A stretch of DNA of 34,058 nucleotides, from NCBI GenBank assembly GCA_947074195.1, contig CAMTOS010000023.1, positions 1 through 34,058 on the forward strand, written 5' to 3'. Made by a program: the position numbers and the translations under genes. The notes under the pieces were generated by a model. The model saw only the letters and a list, made by a program, of their open reading frames with translations. It was not told the origin of the DNA and searched no databases. Shown here one piece after another: positions 25,695 to 34,058 of the stretch. Within the stretch, counting starts at the first letter, position 1; every line of letters starts with the position of its first letter. Origin of the DNA: an uncultured Bacteroides sp. GTDB lineage: Bacteria > Bacteroidota > Bacteroidia > Bacteroidales > Bacteroidaceae.

Positions 25695-27758
25695 ATGGGC
25701 AACAGCGCGTTTATTGACCTGATGCTTTTCATCGTCATCAGCTTATTCGTAGGAGTAATACTCAGAATATTCTTAAAGAAAACCTTCATCCCATATACCG
25801 TCGGACTATTCATTGTCGGTCTTCTTATTGGTTGCAGTGCCCGGTTCGAATGGTTTCATATGCCGCAGATTATCGATAGTGTATTATTTAGCATCAGCGA
25901 TATGGACCCGTATATCATCCTCTATTTCTTTCTGCCCATCCTGATATTCGAGGCCTCATTCAATATGAACTTCCATGTATTTAAGAAAACATTCGTAAGC
26001 GCCAACTTGCTGGCCATACCAGGTGTTGCCATAGCCATGCTGTTAACCGGCGCACTGCTGATGCTGCTAAGCATCTTATTCCCAACTTATGTACAATGGA
26101 CGTGGACACTGGCTTTTACATTCGGAGCACTGATATCGGCCACCGACCCTGTGGCGGTAGTAGCGCTGCTCAGCGAGCTGAAAACCAGTAAACGATTCTC
26201 TACTCTTGTTGATTCTGAATCGATGCTGAACGATGGTACCGGTATCGTGTTCTTTATGCTGTTCTTCGGTTCATTTATAAAAGAAGGGCTACCCTTCAAT
26301 CCGTTTGTCAACTTCCTGATTACTGTATTCGGCGCGGTGGCCTCGGGTATGTTTGTCGGCATGATCTGCATCCGCCTGGTAGACCATACCCGCAGTGAGC
26401 CCGTATTGCAAAGCACCGTACTGATTACCGCCTCATATATATTGTTTTATGTGACTAACGACATCTTCCAGATATCAGGAGTAATCTCCCTGGTAACTTT
26501 CGGACTTTACATCGCCTATGTGGGATCGACCAAACTCCAGGCAAAAGTCAACACCTTTATTCATAACTTCTGGGAACTGCTGGCTTATATGGGCAACACA
26601 CTTATCTTTTTGCTGGTAGGCATTATGATTGCCATGAAATGCAGCTTCCTCTGGCGGGATTTCGGTATTCTGTTCATCGTTTATGTGGGCGTAAATATTA
26701 TCCGCTACATCATGATTTACATATTCTTCCCCATTATGCGAAAGATGCGCTATGGATTCACCTTCCGCGAAACGGTGGTTCTGGGCTGGGGAGGTTTGCG
26801 CGGTGCCGTAGGTTTAACTTTAGCCCTGGTCGTATTCTATACTAAATCCGTACCCGAACCCATCAGACAACAGACCCTGTTCTTAACAGCAGGCATCGTT
26901 ACTCTGACACTCTGCATCAATGCTACAACCATGGGGTGGTTATTGAAGAAAATGAAGCTTACACAGAAATCTCCGGTAAGCATGCTGTTGCAATACAATG
27001 TAAAATCGCTTTATGCCAAGAAAGCCCGCGAAAGTCTGGATGAACTGAAAAAGAGTCCGTACGTTGAGTTTGTGGACTGGCCCAGAATAGAAGCCTATCT
27101 GCCTCAGGAAGGAATATTACCCGAAGCCGCTTGTATCAACTTCCAGACAATTACAGCCACCATGCGCAAAAGAGTCATGGAGGAGTTTATGATCGATGCA
27201 GTGAAACTGTTTCATAAAGGAGAAATCATGGGCGAAACACAGCGTGAACTCCTGATGATGATTGAGGATATGGATGATCGTGACGGCGTATTACCATTAA
27301 CCGACCTGAAAGATTATTTTAAGGATTACGGACAGCCATCGCCCCGCAGGAAGAAGATTATAGAGGGGCACAAGTTTTTCATTAAACTATATAACAAGCA
27401 TATCATTAAGTGCTATGATACACTCCGCGGTTTCATTATTATGAACCGGGATGCATTGCAAATGATGGAGACTTTTAAAGAATCGCCTACTTTAAAGCAG
27501 ACGGAACTTGACAGCATCACCCTGATATCGGCCGAACTACAATCGAACATAGAACAGGCACAGAAGCAGTTTGATGTGCTTGAAGAAAATTATCCTGATG
27601 CTTACAAAGAAGCCGTAAACTGCAAAGTGAAGCGATTGTTGTTCACACAGGAGAAAGTTGCCATCAATCAGCTTAGCGATGCCGGGATGATAAACGATGA
27701 AGAAGCTGAAGCCATGAAAGATGATATTGGCAAGAAACAAATCGTAAAGAAACAGTAA
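25695..27758 (+). CDS. CPA1 family Na+(K+)/H+ antiporter with long cytoplasmic tail
   Basis: 687 residues. About 12 membrane segments fill residues 1-425. The ion-binding region reads ISATDPVAVVALLSE and VDSESMLNDGTGIVFF; the Asn-Asp pair (LNDG) is the essential ion site of NhaP/CPA1 exchangers. RETVVLGWGGLRGAVGLTLAL is the late conserved helix. Residues about 430-687 form a soluble, helix-rich, charged tail with no named domain that I recognise. The role is exchange of Na+ or K+ for protons across the inner membrane, for pH and salt balance. It stands alone between a tRNA terminator and a bidirectional hairpin. No strong promoter box is visible in 25573-25694. Confidence 0.92.
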   Translation: MGNSAFIDLMLFIVISLFVGVILRIFLKKTFIPYTVGLFIVGLLIGCSARFEWFHMPQIIDSVLFSISDMDPYIILYFFLPILIFEASFNMNFHVFKKTFVSANLLAIPGVAIAMLLTGALLMLLSILFPTYVQWTWTLAFTFGALISATDPVAVVALLSELKTSKRFSTLVDSESMLNDGTGIVFFMLFFGSFIKEGLPFNPFVNFLITVFGAVASGMFVGMICIRLVDHTRSEPVLQSTVLITASYILFYVTNDIFQISGVISLVTFGLYIAYVGSTKLQAKVNTFIHNFWELLAYMGNTLIFLLVGIMIAMKCSFLWRDFGILFIVYVGVNIIRYIMIYIFFPIMRKMRYGFTFRETVVLGWGGLRGAVGLTLALVVFYTKSVPEPIRQQTLFLTAGIVTLTLCINATTMGWLLKKMKLTQKSPVSMLLQYNVKSLYAKKARESLDELKKSPYVEFVDWPRIEAYLPQEGILPEAACINFQTITATMRKRVMEEFMIDAVKLFHKGEIMGETQRELLMMIEDMDDRDGVLPLTDLKDYFKDYGQPSPRRKKIIEGHKFFIKLYNKHIIKCYDTLRGFIIMNRDALQMMETFKESPTLKQTELDSITLISAELQSNIEQAQKQFDVLEENYPDAYKEAVNCKVKRLLFTQEKVAINQLSDAGMINDEEAEAMKDDIGKKQIVKKQ

Positions 27759-27764
27759 TAAAGC

Positions 27765-27807
27765 AAAAGCGGCCAAACGGTGTTTAAACACCGAATGACC
27801 GCTTTTT
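27765..27807. terminator. Bidirectional hairpin terminator
   Basis: Outer stem AAAAGCGG (27765-27772) pairs with CCGCTTTT (27799-27806), and an inner palindrome spans 27778-27793. It lies between the convergent antiporter and outer-membrane receptor genes. A short T run follows on the plus strand. Confidence 0.75.
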
Positions 27808-27824
27808 ATATGAATAGTTTAGTA

Positions 27825-30377
27825 TTATTCTCCACCTCCGGCAGAACCTGCACCATCACCACCTTTCACATCATCGTTCTCGATAGAGCGGTTTGTTTTC
27901 TGCACACTCGCTCTCAAAGAGCCTAAACGATAACTCACCGACAGACCAAATCGACGCTGAGGAAATTTATAGTTTGTACGCTGCACAAAGCCTTCGCCAT
28001 TGACATTACTCTTAAAATCAGTATAACGATTAAAGATATTCGAGCAGAACATAGATATAGTAAGTCGCTTTTCCGCCAGGAATGAACGGTTAAGGCTAAG
28101 ACTATAGTTATAGAATGAGCCGCCTTTACCTTGCAGGTTAATGCTTGGCGATCCATACATACCATTCAGAGTAGCCCGTATATCCAGAGGGAAAGTATGC
28201 TGTATACCTCCATAAGTAAATACATTCCATCCACTATTCTCCAACCCTTGTTTCTTACTCTCAAACTTCGAATAACCCAGATTTACATTCACATAAATAC
28301 GGGTTTTCGGTGAAGCATTCCAGTTTACATAGGCATCAAAACCAGCATTCTTTGATTTACCCACATTTTCGTAGGTCTGAAACAGGAAGTCATGATCGGC
28401 CACCATATTGTTTAACTCTGGAACAACTTCGCCGGTCTTTATCATTTCGGTGAAAGATTCTATTCCGTTATTATTAAAGCGGTAGCGCAATGAAAGATTA
28501 ATATTGAACTTCTGCGTAAAGTTGCTATAGCTCAGATTAAAGGCATTGCTTTTTTCGTTTTTCAAATCGGGATTACCCTTAGTTATATAGTTCGGGTTCT
28601 GATTATTGATATACGGATTCAGATACCATATACCCGGACGATAAATACGCATATCGTAACCGATGCGAATATTAGACATATCGCTTATTTTGTAACCAAT
28701 GCTACCCGACGGAATCACATCATTAAAGTTTGAAGTGAAGTTCTCACCCTGGCCGACAAGAAATTTCACATGCTGCAATGTATGCTCATAACGTACACCA
28801 GCTTTTGCCATCCATTTATCAAGTTTCAGCCCATAACCCAGATAAGCGGCAAAGATGTCATTCTTATGTTTATAATGGCTGCTACGGTCGGCACTGTAGA
28901 TATAGTTCTCATCCACACCTTCGGCTTCGTATCGTTTCGTATCGCTTGTATTATTACGGAAGATATACTTTAACCCGACATCAAGTGTATTTACTTTAGC
29001 GAACGGAGTTGTATAATCGGCCTGAAAAGTATGCTCCCCATTGTGCTGAGATGCATCAGAACGATAGTTTTGCAATTGCAGACGATTCAGCCATTCTTCA
29101 GATATCTCACCATCATTATATAAATAAGTATTACGGCCATCCTCAGTAGATGGTCTAACACTCATCTGATAAGAGAAAGTAAAGTAGCGGTCTTTATTAA
29201 CAGCAGAAACGCGCTGATAGTCGACACTACCTCTGATATTGTACCATGAGTTTTTACTTTTGGTCACATTCTGGTAGCGATATGCAAGATTATCATTGTA
29301 CATTGTATAGTCGGCCATCCAGTTGTCTCCATTACTGTTTACATGTCGGTTACTACCAAACACACCGGCTGAGACAGAGAGAAGTCGCAAAGTATCTATT
29401 TCATAACTCGCCTCCATATTTCCATACTGAAAGTTACCTTTGTTCTTAATGCCCGTCTCATTAACAACCTCGCCCGTTATATTACCTTCAGAATCCACAT
29501 CCTGACGAATATTACCGGAATGATTCTTAGGCGGTCTTGTATGAGAAAGATTGTAGTTCAGAGAAAATGTGAACTTATTCTTTTTTATTGTCGCATAAAC
29601 ACTACCATTCTCACCAGAGTTATTTACCCCACCTGTAATTGTTGCCGTATAACCCTGAAAGCCCCCACCAATAGTAATGATATTAAGAATACCGCCAATA
29701 CCCTCAGCGTCATATTTTGCACCGGGGTTAGTAATAACTTCAATATTCTTAATTGTGTTTGCAGGCAGGCTCCGCAATACCTCAGTCGGATTATCGCTCA
29801 TCATCGGGTTAGGTTTGCCGTTGATATGGACTTTAAAGCTGCTACTACCGTTCACCTGAATATTATCTTCTCCATCTACAGTCACCAATGGAACCTTACG
29901 AAGCATTTCGAGTACAGAGTTAGTCTGCGAATCGGGATCATCTTCAACATTATAGGTAATTTTATCAAGATCGGCTTTCACCAAAGGTTTCTGCGCTACA
30001 ATCTCTACAGCACCAAGCTCATTGGTAGCCTCAACACTATTCAGCGAGCCCAGATCAGCAACCGGTGAAGATGCATTTAAAGCAAAGTGTTTCACAACCG
30101 TTTGTTTGCCAATAGAGGTGATGTTAATCGTATAGTTACCCGGAGAGGATTTAAAGGATTCAGCAAACTTTCCATTCATATCGGTAACCGCCATCTTTAC
30201 AGGATTTCCCGGCAAATCATCTTTCACGATAGAAATAGTTGCATACGGTTCACCTTCATGAGTCAGAGAATCGAGCAATATACCTTTTACAGTAAACTCT
30301 TGCAGATTTTGTGTTTGTGCATTCACTGCAAAACAAATGGTTATCAACCATAGACAGAATAGAATTCTTTTTTTCAT
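27825..30377 (-). CDS. Outer-membrane beta-barrel receptor, TonB-dependent-receptor-like with CarboxypepD_reg N-domain
   Basis: 850 residues with a signal peptide cut after NAQ/VNA (about residue 20). Residues about 28-115 are a carboxypeptidase-regulatory-like domain (TVKGILLDSLTHEGEPYATI, MAVTDMNGKF). Residues about 130-235 are a TonB-receptor plug (LEMLRKVPLVTVDGEDNIQV, IEVITNPGAKYDAEGIGGIL). The remaining about 600 residues form a large barrel of the 'outer membrane beta-barrel family' (OMP_b-brl_3). The C-terminus is unusual: a Gly/Asp-rich tail of about 15 residues follows the last strand (FGLSVSYRLG). No SusD partner is adjacent, so it is not a classical SusCD glycan importer. Ligand unknown. 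It appears to be a single transcription unit. Confidence 0.87.
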   Translation of the reverse strand: MKKRILFCLWLITICFAVNAQTQNLQEFTVKGILLDSLTHEGEPYATISIVKDDLPGNPVKMAVTDMNGKFAESFKSSPGNYTINITSIGKQTVVKHFALNASSPVADLGSLNSVEATNELGAVEIVAQKPLVKADLDKITYNVEDDPDSQTNSVLEMLRKVPLVTVDGEDNIQVNGSSSFKVHINGKPNPMMSDNPTEVLRSLPANTIKNIEVITNPGAKYDAEGIGGILNIITIGGGFQGYTATITGGVNNSGENGSVYATIKKNKFTFSLNYNLSHTRPPKNHSGNIRQDVDSEGNITGEVVNETGIKNKGNFQYGNMEASYEIDTLRLLSVSAGVFGSNRHVNSNGDNWMADYTMYNDNLAYRYQNVTKSKNSWYNIRGSVDYQRVSAVNKDRYFTFSYQMSVRPSTEDGRNTYLYNDGEISEEWLNRLQLQNYRSDASQHNGEHTFQADYTTPFAKVNTLDVGLKYIFRNNTSDTKRYEAEGVDENYIYSADRSSHYKHKNDIFAAYLGYGLKLDKWMAKAGVRYEHTLQHVKFLVGQGENFTSNFNDVIPSGSIGYKISDMSNIRIGYDMRIYRPGIWYLNPYINNQNPNYITKGNPDLKNEKSNAFNLSYSNFTQKFNINLSLRYRFNNNGIESFTEMIKTGEVVPELNNMVADHDFLFQTYENVGKSKNAGFDAYVNWNASPKTRIYVNVNLGYSKFESKKQGLENSGWNVFTYGGIQHTFPLDIRATLNGMYGSPSINLQGKGGSFYNYSLSLNRSFLAEKRLTISMFCSNIFNRYTDFKSNVNGEGFVQRTNYKFPQRRFGLSVSYRLGSLRASVQKTNRSIENDDVKGGDGAGSAGGGE

Positions 30378-30801
30378 ATAGCATTAAGTTTTTAAATCTA
30401 TGCATACTGCCTTCTTTTTTCAAAAACGCATCTGTGAAGAACGTGATTTTAAACCTTTGCTTTTATAATCTGATTAACTAAAACCAGGTGTTTTCAAGGT
30501 AAAAAGGATATCATGTGCTTAAGAAAATTGAGTTAAAAACAGTTTTAACATAGAATTAAATAATATCAAGAATTTATAAGTTAGTTCACGCTTTAATAGT
30601 CGTATTCAGATAGTATAACTCACAAAGCAATCCAATCATTTAACATCCTTTATTTCTACTGAAGATATTTATACAGTACTGATATGATTATTTATCAAAA
30701 TCTTCAAACAATTGAAACATTCTGTCTATTAACAAACAAATAAAAGGGGGTGTACGTTATCGATTAGTAAGCGAAATTAGGTCTCGTTTTTATCTAAATG
30801 T
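30378..30801. other. Divergent intergenic region upstream of the receptor and the surface lipoprotein
   Basis: About 420 bp of AT-rich sequence without a supportable reading frame. It must contain the receptor promoter on the minus strand, though I find no clear box. A GGGGG run near 30747-30752 stands out. No hairpin or RNA gene was recognised. Confidence 0.4.
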
Positions 30802-30809
30802 TATCTTTG
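30777..30809 (+). promoter_or_regulatory. Candidate promoter for the BACON/DUF5689 lipoprotein
   Basis: TATCTTTG at 30802-30809 is an exact TAnnTTTG box. TTAG at 30777-30780, 21 bp upstream, matches three of four bases of the -33 box. The start codon at 30874 lies 64 bp downstream of the -7 box. This placement also argues against the longer reading from a TTG at 30811, which would start before the expected first transcribed base. Confidence 0.55.
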
Positions 30810-30873
30810 TTTGCTTTTTCCAATGACAAAAACTAAACGTATATTACTTTTATTAAATAATTATATATCAAGT

Positions 30874-33339
30874 ATGAAGAATCTTAATTTTCTTAAGCTT
30901 TTCTATTTGTTCATCTGTTTGATGACAACATCTGTCTTCGTGAGTTGCGTTGATGATAATGACGACACCGAAGCACCTTATTTGACTGTTGATCCTACGA
31001 CGCTTATCTTCAGTAATGATGGTCAGCCAGCAAGTGACAGTCAGTCATATTTTGAGATCTCAACCAACCGTCACTGGACAGCAACTGTGCAGGACAATAA
31101 ATCATGGGTTACTCTTTCTGCATACGAAGGCGATGGATCGGCCAAAGTACAGGTTAGCATACCGGCAGGTATCAACGATGAAGCAAATATCGTGATCCAG
31201 ATTTCTAATAAAGTAGGTCCGCTTAAGAGTGAAACTGTTACAATCAAGAGTGGTGAAATCACTCCTGCAGTAACTATCTTCAATACTAATATTGGTGATC
31301 AGGCTGTTTCATCTGCTACAGGATGGCCACAAGTTGCTGCATATGACAATTGGAATGCTTCAGGTACCGGTGCAGCAAGCGTTACTTATTCCGGAACAAG
31401 TGCTACTATCCGAAATACAGGTAACTCTAACTCTGGTTCTTACAATGGTGCATCTGGCCCTAATGTAATCTTCTTCGGTACTGCACCTTCTTCGTTCCAG
31501 ATTAATACTATTACACTAACAAGCGCTCAGACAAATCTGAAGCTGACTTTCGGTGCAAGCTATTCTTTCAGAAATGATGATGGTACATATGATAATACCT
31601 TCCCGCTTAATAAATTCGAAGTTTCTTTGAGTGCCAATGGTTCTACATGGACTCCGATTACTTATACTAAAAATGATGGTGATTCAGAACATCCTTACTG
31701 GATCTTAGCAACTGCTGACTTTACATTGAAAGAAGCTGTTGGTGAACTTTACATTAAGTTTGCAGCATCAGAATCTTCAGTATTCCGTCTTGATGATATC
31801 ACGCTTGCAACCGGTAATGGTGGCCAGAGTGTAGAATTATCTGGTGGTACTACACCTCCTTCAACAGAAGAACCTTCTGCAATTACTATTCCTGAACTTA
31901 TTGCTCAGATGACTACTTCTTCTACTATTGTTGATGCTTATGCTGACCGTTATTTCGAAGCAGTTGTTCAGAACGATGTTGCTGGTGGTAACTATTCATT
32001 CAATAACCTGATTCTTGCAACTGAAAATGCAACTACATCGGGCAATGGTATTATACTTTATGGTACAAGCGTAGAACCAAGCACACTTGGCGTAACCAAA
32101 GGTGATAAAGTAAAAGTAACTCTTGCTAAAGGCTTGGCGACTTGTCAGAACAGAAATGGTGGTTATCAGGTAACTGGCGCAGCCGGCGATGCATGGGTAA
32201 CTATCGAGAAATTGTCAGGTACAGCAACTATCACTCCGATTGTTATCACTCCTGATCAGCTTGCAGCATATCAGAGTATGGCAGTAACCATTCAAAACGC
32301 TACACCAAGCGCTGCAGGAATCTGGGCAAATACTTCAGCGATTTCATCACATTCATTTACAGCAAACAGCACAACTTTCACTGTATTCTGTAAAAAAGAT
32401 GCAACAGCATTCAATGATGAACCGTTTGTAGTTACAACAGGCAACATCACAGGTCTTGCATCTGTTTACAACAATTCAGCTCAGTTAGTTCCACGTGATT
32501 TGGCAGACGTTGCAGCTTTCAGTTCTTCTGATCCTTCTGTTACAGGCGCAACTCCATCATCTGTTTCATTTACATCAGATGGCGGTACTAAAACTGTTAC
32601 TATCGCTGTAGCAAACAAAGGCAGCAATACACTTTCTGTAAGCGGATTGAGCGGTATTCTTTCTGCTACTGTTGACAACAGCACTGATATCGTGACTATC
32701 GTAGCAGAAGCAAATACAACTGACGAAGCAGTAAGTCAAACGTTAACTGTTACACTAAGCGGATATAACAGCATCACTGTTCCTGTAACAGTTGCCGCTC
32801 CGGGGACATCATCAGGAGGTTATACTCTGATTTCTTCTATCAATGATATTACTGCAGGTACTTATATGATGGCCGGATATGTTCTAACCAACAATAACAG
32901 TGTAGACCTTTCACCTTATAATTATCAGATGTGGACAGGTTCAACATCGGCTGATGGCTCAAACCTGAATACAAATAGCGATTTAGTTACAGTATCATAT
33001 GAGTTTGCAAATAATGAATTAACTCCTCAGACAGCTTCTGAAGCAGTTACAAAAGAAGTTCAACTCGTTGCAGTAGATGGTAAAGCAAATACCTACTACA
33101 TTATGGTAGATGGTAAATATCTGTATAATTCACAAAATGCAGTAAACCGCAGATTATTCTTTACTGATACAGCAGCAGATGCTGAATGGGTTTTTGCCAA
33201 TAAGTCAAATGGTACAGGAATTTGTCCTTCAAATAATGGTGTATGGTTAATGACTGGTGCAGCAACCTTTAACTATCTGCGTTCGTATAAGACCGAAACT
33301 CAGAGCACAACAGGTGTTTTCTTCTTCAAGAAAGACTAA
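30874..33339 (+). CDS. Multidomain BACON/DUF5689-type surface lipoprotein
   Basis: 821 residues from the ATG at 30874, chosen because it opens a clean signal peptide (MKNLNFLKLFYLF) ending in the lipobox VSC with the cysteine at 25. DDNDD after the cysteine resembles the Bacteroidetes lipoprotein export signal for display on the cell surface. Domains by eye: a BACON-type Ig-like domain (about 34-120), a lectin-like or choice-of-anchor beta-sandwich (about 125-310), a DUF5689 OB-like domain (about 325-550), a second BACON-like domain (about 555-640), and a C-terminal domain (about 645-821) without a familiar signature. The protein is poor in Cys and rich in Thr/Ser/Asn/Ala, as extracellular binding proteins are. 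A role in binding glycan or nucleic acid beside the neighbouring nuclease is an inference. Confidence 0.8.
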   Translation: MKNLNFLKLFYLFICLMTTSVFVSCVDDNDDTEAPYLTVDPTTLIFSNDGQPASDSQSYFEISTNRHWTATVQDNKSWVTLSAYEGDGSAKVQVSIPAGINDEANIVIQISNKVGPLKSETVTIKSGEITPAVTIFNTNIGDQAVSSATGWPQVAAYDNWNASGTGAASVTYSGTSATIRNTGNSNSGSYNGASGPNVIFFGTAPSSFQINTITLTSAQTNLKLTFGASYSFRNDDGTYDNTFPLNKFEVSLSANGSTWTPITYTKNDGDSEHPYWILATADFTLKEAVGELYIKFAASESSVFRLDDITLATGNGGQSVELSGGTTPPSTEEPSAITIPELIAQMTTSSTIVDAYADRYFEAVVQNDVAGGNYSFNNLILATENATTSGNGIILYGTSVEPSTLGVTKGDKVKVTLAKGLATCQNRNGGYQVTGAAGDAWVTIEKLSGTATITPIVITPDQLAAYQSMAVTIQNATPSAAGIWANTSAISSHSFTANSTTFTVFCKKDATAFNDEPFVVTTGNITGLASVYNNSAQLVPRDLADVAAFSSSDPSVTGATPSSVSFTSDGGTKTVTIAVANKGSNTLSVSGLSGILSATVDNSTDIVTIVAEANTTDEAVSQTLTVTLSGYNSITVPVTVAAPGTSSGGYTLISSINDITAGTYMMAGYVLTNNNSVDLSPYNYQMWTGSTSADGSNLNTNSDLVTVSYEFANNELTPQTASEAVTKEVQLVAVDGKANTYYIMVDGKYLYNSQNAVNRRLFFTDTAADAEWVFANKSNGTGICPSNNGVWLMTGAATFNYLRSYKTETQSTTGVFFFKKD

Positions 33340-33345
33340 ATAATA

Positions 33346-33395
33346 AAAAAGTCAATTCATTCCCGTCGCAATGACAGGATATGGATTGACTTTTT
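33346..33395. terminator. Hairpin terminator between lipoprotein and nuclease genes
   Basis: A 15-bp stem (33346-33360 with 33381-33395, one G-U pair) has A-rich and T-rich ends. It starts shortly after the stop of the BACON lipoprotein. It may end that transcript, or only reduce read-through into the nuclease gene. Confidence 0.7.
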
Positions 33396-33427
33396 ATCGT
33401 TCATTTCATGATTAATGACAGACCGAT

Positions 33428-34058
33428 ATGAAAACTAATTATATACATCCAAAATTACTCTTCAGGATTCTTTTCTCACTCCTGATTACCGCTGGTTTTG
33501 TTGCCTGTAGCGACAATGATTCGGATAAGAATCAAATACCTGCGAACGAGGTAAAATGGAATAACACTTCGACTGTGGGAGCAGCCGAGGGTTATCTGGG
33601 AATGGTGATCTCCGGAGTTGAAGGAACAGAATGGAATGCTGAAATTATCGATGGCTCTGACTGGTGTTCATTTGGATATTCGGGCAGCGTTGCAAGCACT
33701 TCAGGTGCCGTTGCCGAAGGACTGAATGTGCAGTATGTTTATTATGGTGCTAACACCGGACAGACACAGCGCAGTGCACTCGTATCATTCACTTTTGACA
33801 ATCAGCAGCCGGACACACTGATGCTTATTCAGTTTGCCCGCGATCAGCAAAACGAACCTTTATTCGGACGCTGGGCAGAGCTGCCAACTTATGTGGCCAA
33901 TAGTAATTATCAGTATGTAATACATTATGCAACGCTCAATAGTGAAGTGGTGCGTAACTATTCATTCTGCTACGATAAAAACAAGAAAGCTGCTCTTTGG
34001 GTAGCCTACCCTGTACACAGTGCTTATCTTGGATCGGGCGGACGTACGGATGCATGGG
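33428..34058 (+). CDS. DNA/RNA non-specific endonuclease lipoprotein, 3' end outside window
   Basis: 210 codons are open from the ATG at 33428 to the window edge. The signal peptide ends in the lipobox FVAC, with cysteine 27 followed by SDNDSD, again an acidic stretch suited to surface export. Residues about 45-140 resemble a BACON-like domain (VSF-type strands, WCSFGYSG). From about 155 the sequence reads YVIHYATLNSEVVRNYSFCY, then KKAALWVAYPVH, and ends with GGRTDAW. This matches the start of the NUC1/NucA nuclease domain of Bacteroidetes. The catalytic DRGH motif would lie just beyond the window, so activity cannot be judged here. It probably degrades extracellular DNA or RNA for nutrition or competition. 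Confidence 0.82.
   Translation, partial: MKTNYIHPKLLFRILFSLLITAGFVACSDNDSDKNQIPANEVKWNNTSTVGAAEGYLGMVISGVEGTEWNAEIIDGSDWCSFGYSGSVASTSGAVAEGLNVQYVYYGANTGQTQRSALVSFTFDNQQPDTLMLIQFARDQQNEPLFGRWAELPTYVANSNYQYVIHYATLNSEVVRNYSFCYDKNKKAALWVAYPVHSAYLGSGGRTDAW

Noticed and set aside
29520..30068. 182-codon plus-strand frame opposite the receptor
   Set aside because: Antisense to a clear outer-membrane receptor and without domain features.
30811..30873. TTG-started N-terminal extension of the BACON lipoprotein
   Set aside because: It begins at the end of the promoter -7 box and spoils the signal peptide; the ATG at 30874 fits.

Overview
This window reads as chromosomal DNA of a Bacteroidales bacterium, most likely a Bacteroides or a close relative. 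The evidence: promoters of the Bacteroidetes type (a full TTTG-N19-TAnnTTTG in front of the tRNA), few Shine-Dalgarno sequences, many lipoproteins with short lipoboxes, BACON/DUF5689 surface proteins, a single-chain glycyl-tRNA synthetase, and outer-membrane beta-barrel receptors. I see no insertion sequence, prophage, integrase or CRISPR array.

Layout. (1) 1-322: 5' part of rplS (minus). (2) 480-5299: a plus-strand operon with the two halves of a 5'-nucleotidase as separate genes in reversed order, then a 1054-residue fusion of a NagZ-type GH3 hexosaminidase with a serine beta-lactamase-like domain. (3) 5376-8521: minus-strand genes for an outer-membrane barrel, a DUF4136 lipoprotein and a CoA-disulfide reductase with a rhodanese tail. 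(4) 8779-17281: a tight seven-gene plus-strand operon: two-part glycosyltransferase, DUF4922 HIT/GalT-like protein, SpoIID-type protein, AmpG-like transporter with a large extracytoplasmic insert, HGSNAT/NagX-like membrane acyltransferase, BadF-type amino-sugar kinase and MurQ etherase. It is followed by an odd 22-bp-period repeat. (5) 17561-20374: minus-strand FKBP lipoprotein, glyS and a DoxX protein. (6) 20754-25361: parC, a DUF3316 protein and an S41 peptidase lipoprotein. (7) 25453-25534: tRNA-Leu(UAG), then a CPA1 Na+/H+ antiporter. (8) 27825-30377: a TonB-dependent-receptor-like barrel protein (minus). (9) 30874 to the end: a multidomain BACON/DUF5689 lipoprotein and the start of a DNA/RNA non-specific nuclease lipoprotein, cut by the window edge.

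The most coherent biology is cell-wall salvage. The transporter, kinase and MurQ together match the known MurNAc uptake, phosphorylation and lactyl-ether cleavage route (compare the murTKQ genes of Tannerella forsythia). The nearby NagZ-beta-lactamase fusion could supply its substrates. The parts that are not explained are the first three genes of the operon (glycosyltransferase, GalT-like DUF4922, SpoIID without a visible signal peptide) and the insert in the transporter. They suggest a larger salvage or re-activation pathway than the one described. The other notable pair is at the right end: two neighbouring lipoproteins with acidic residues after the lipid-bearing cysteine, which may form a surface nuclease system.
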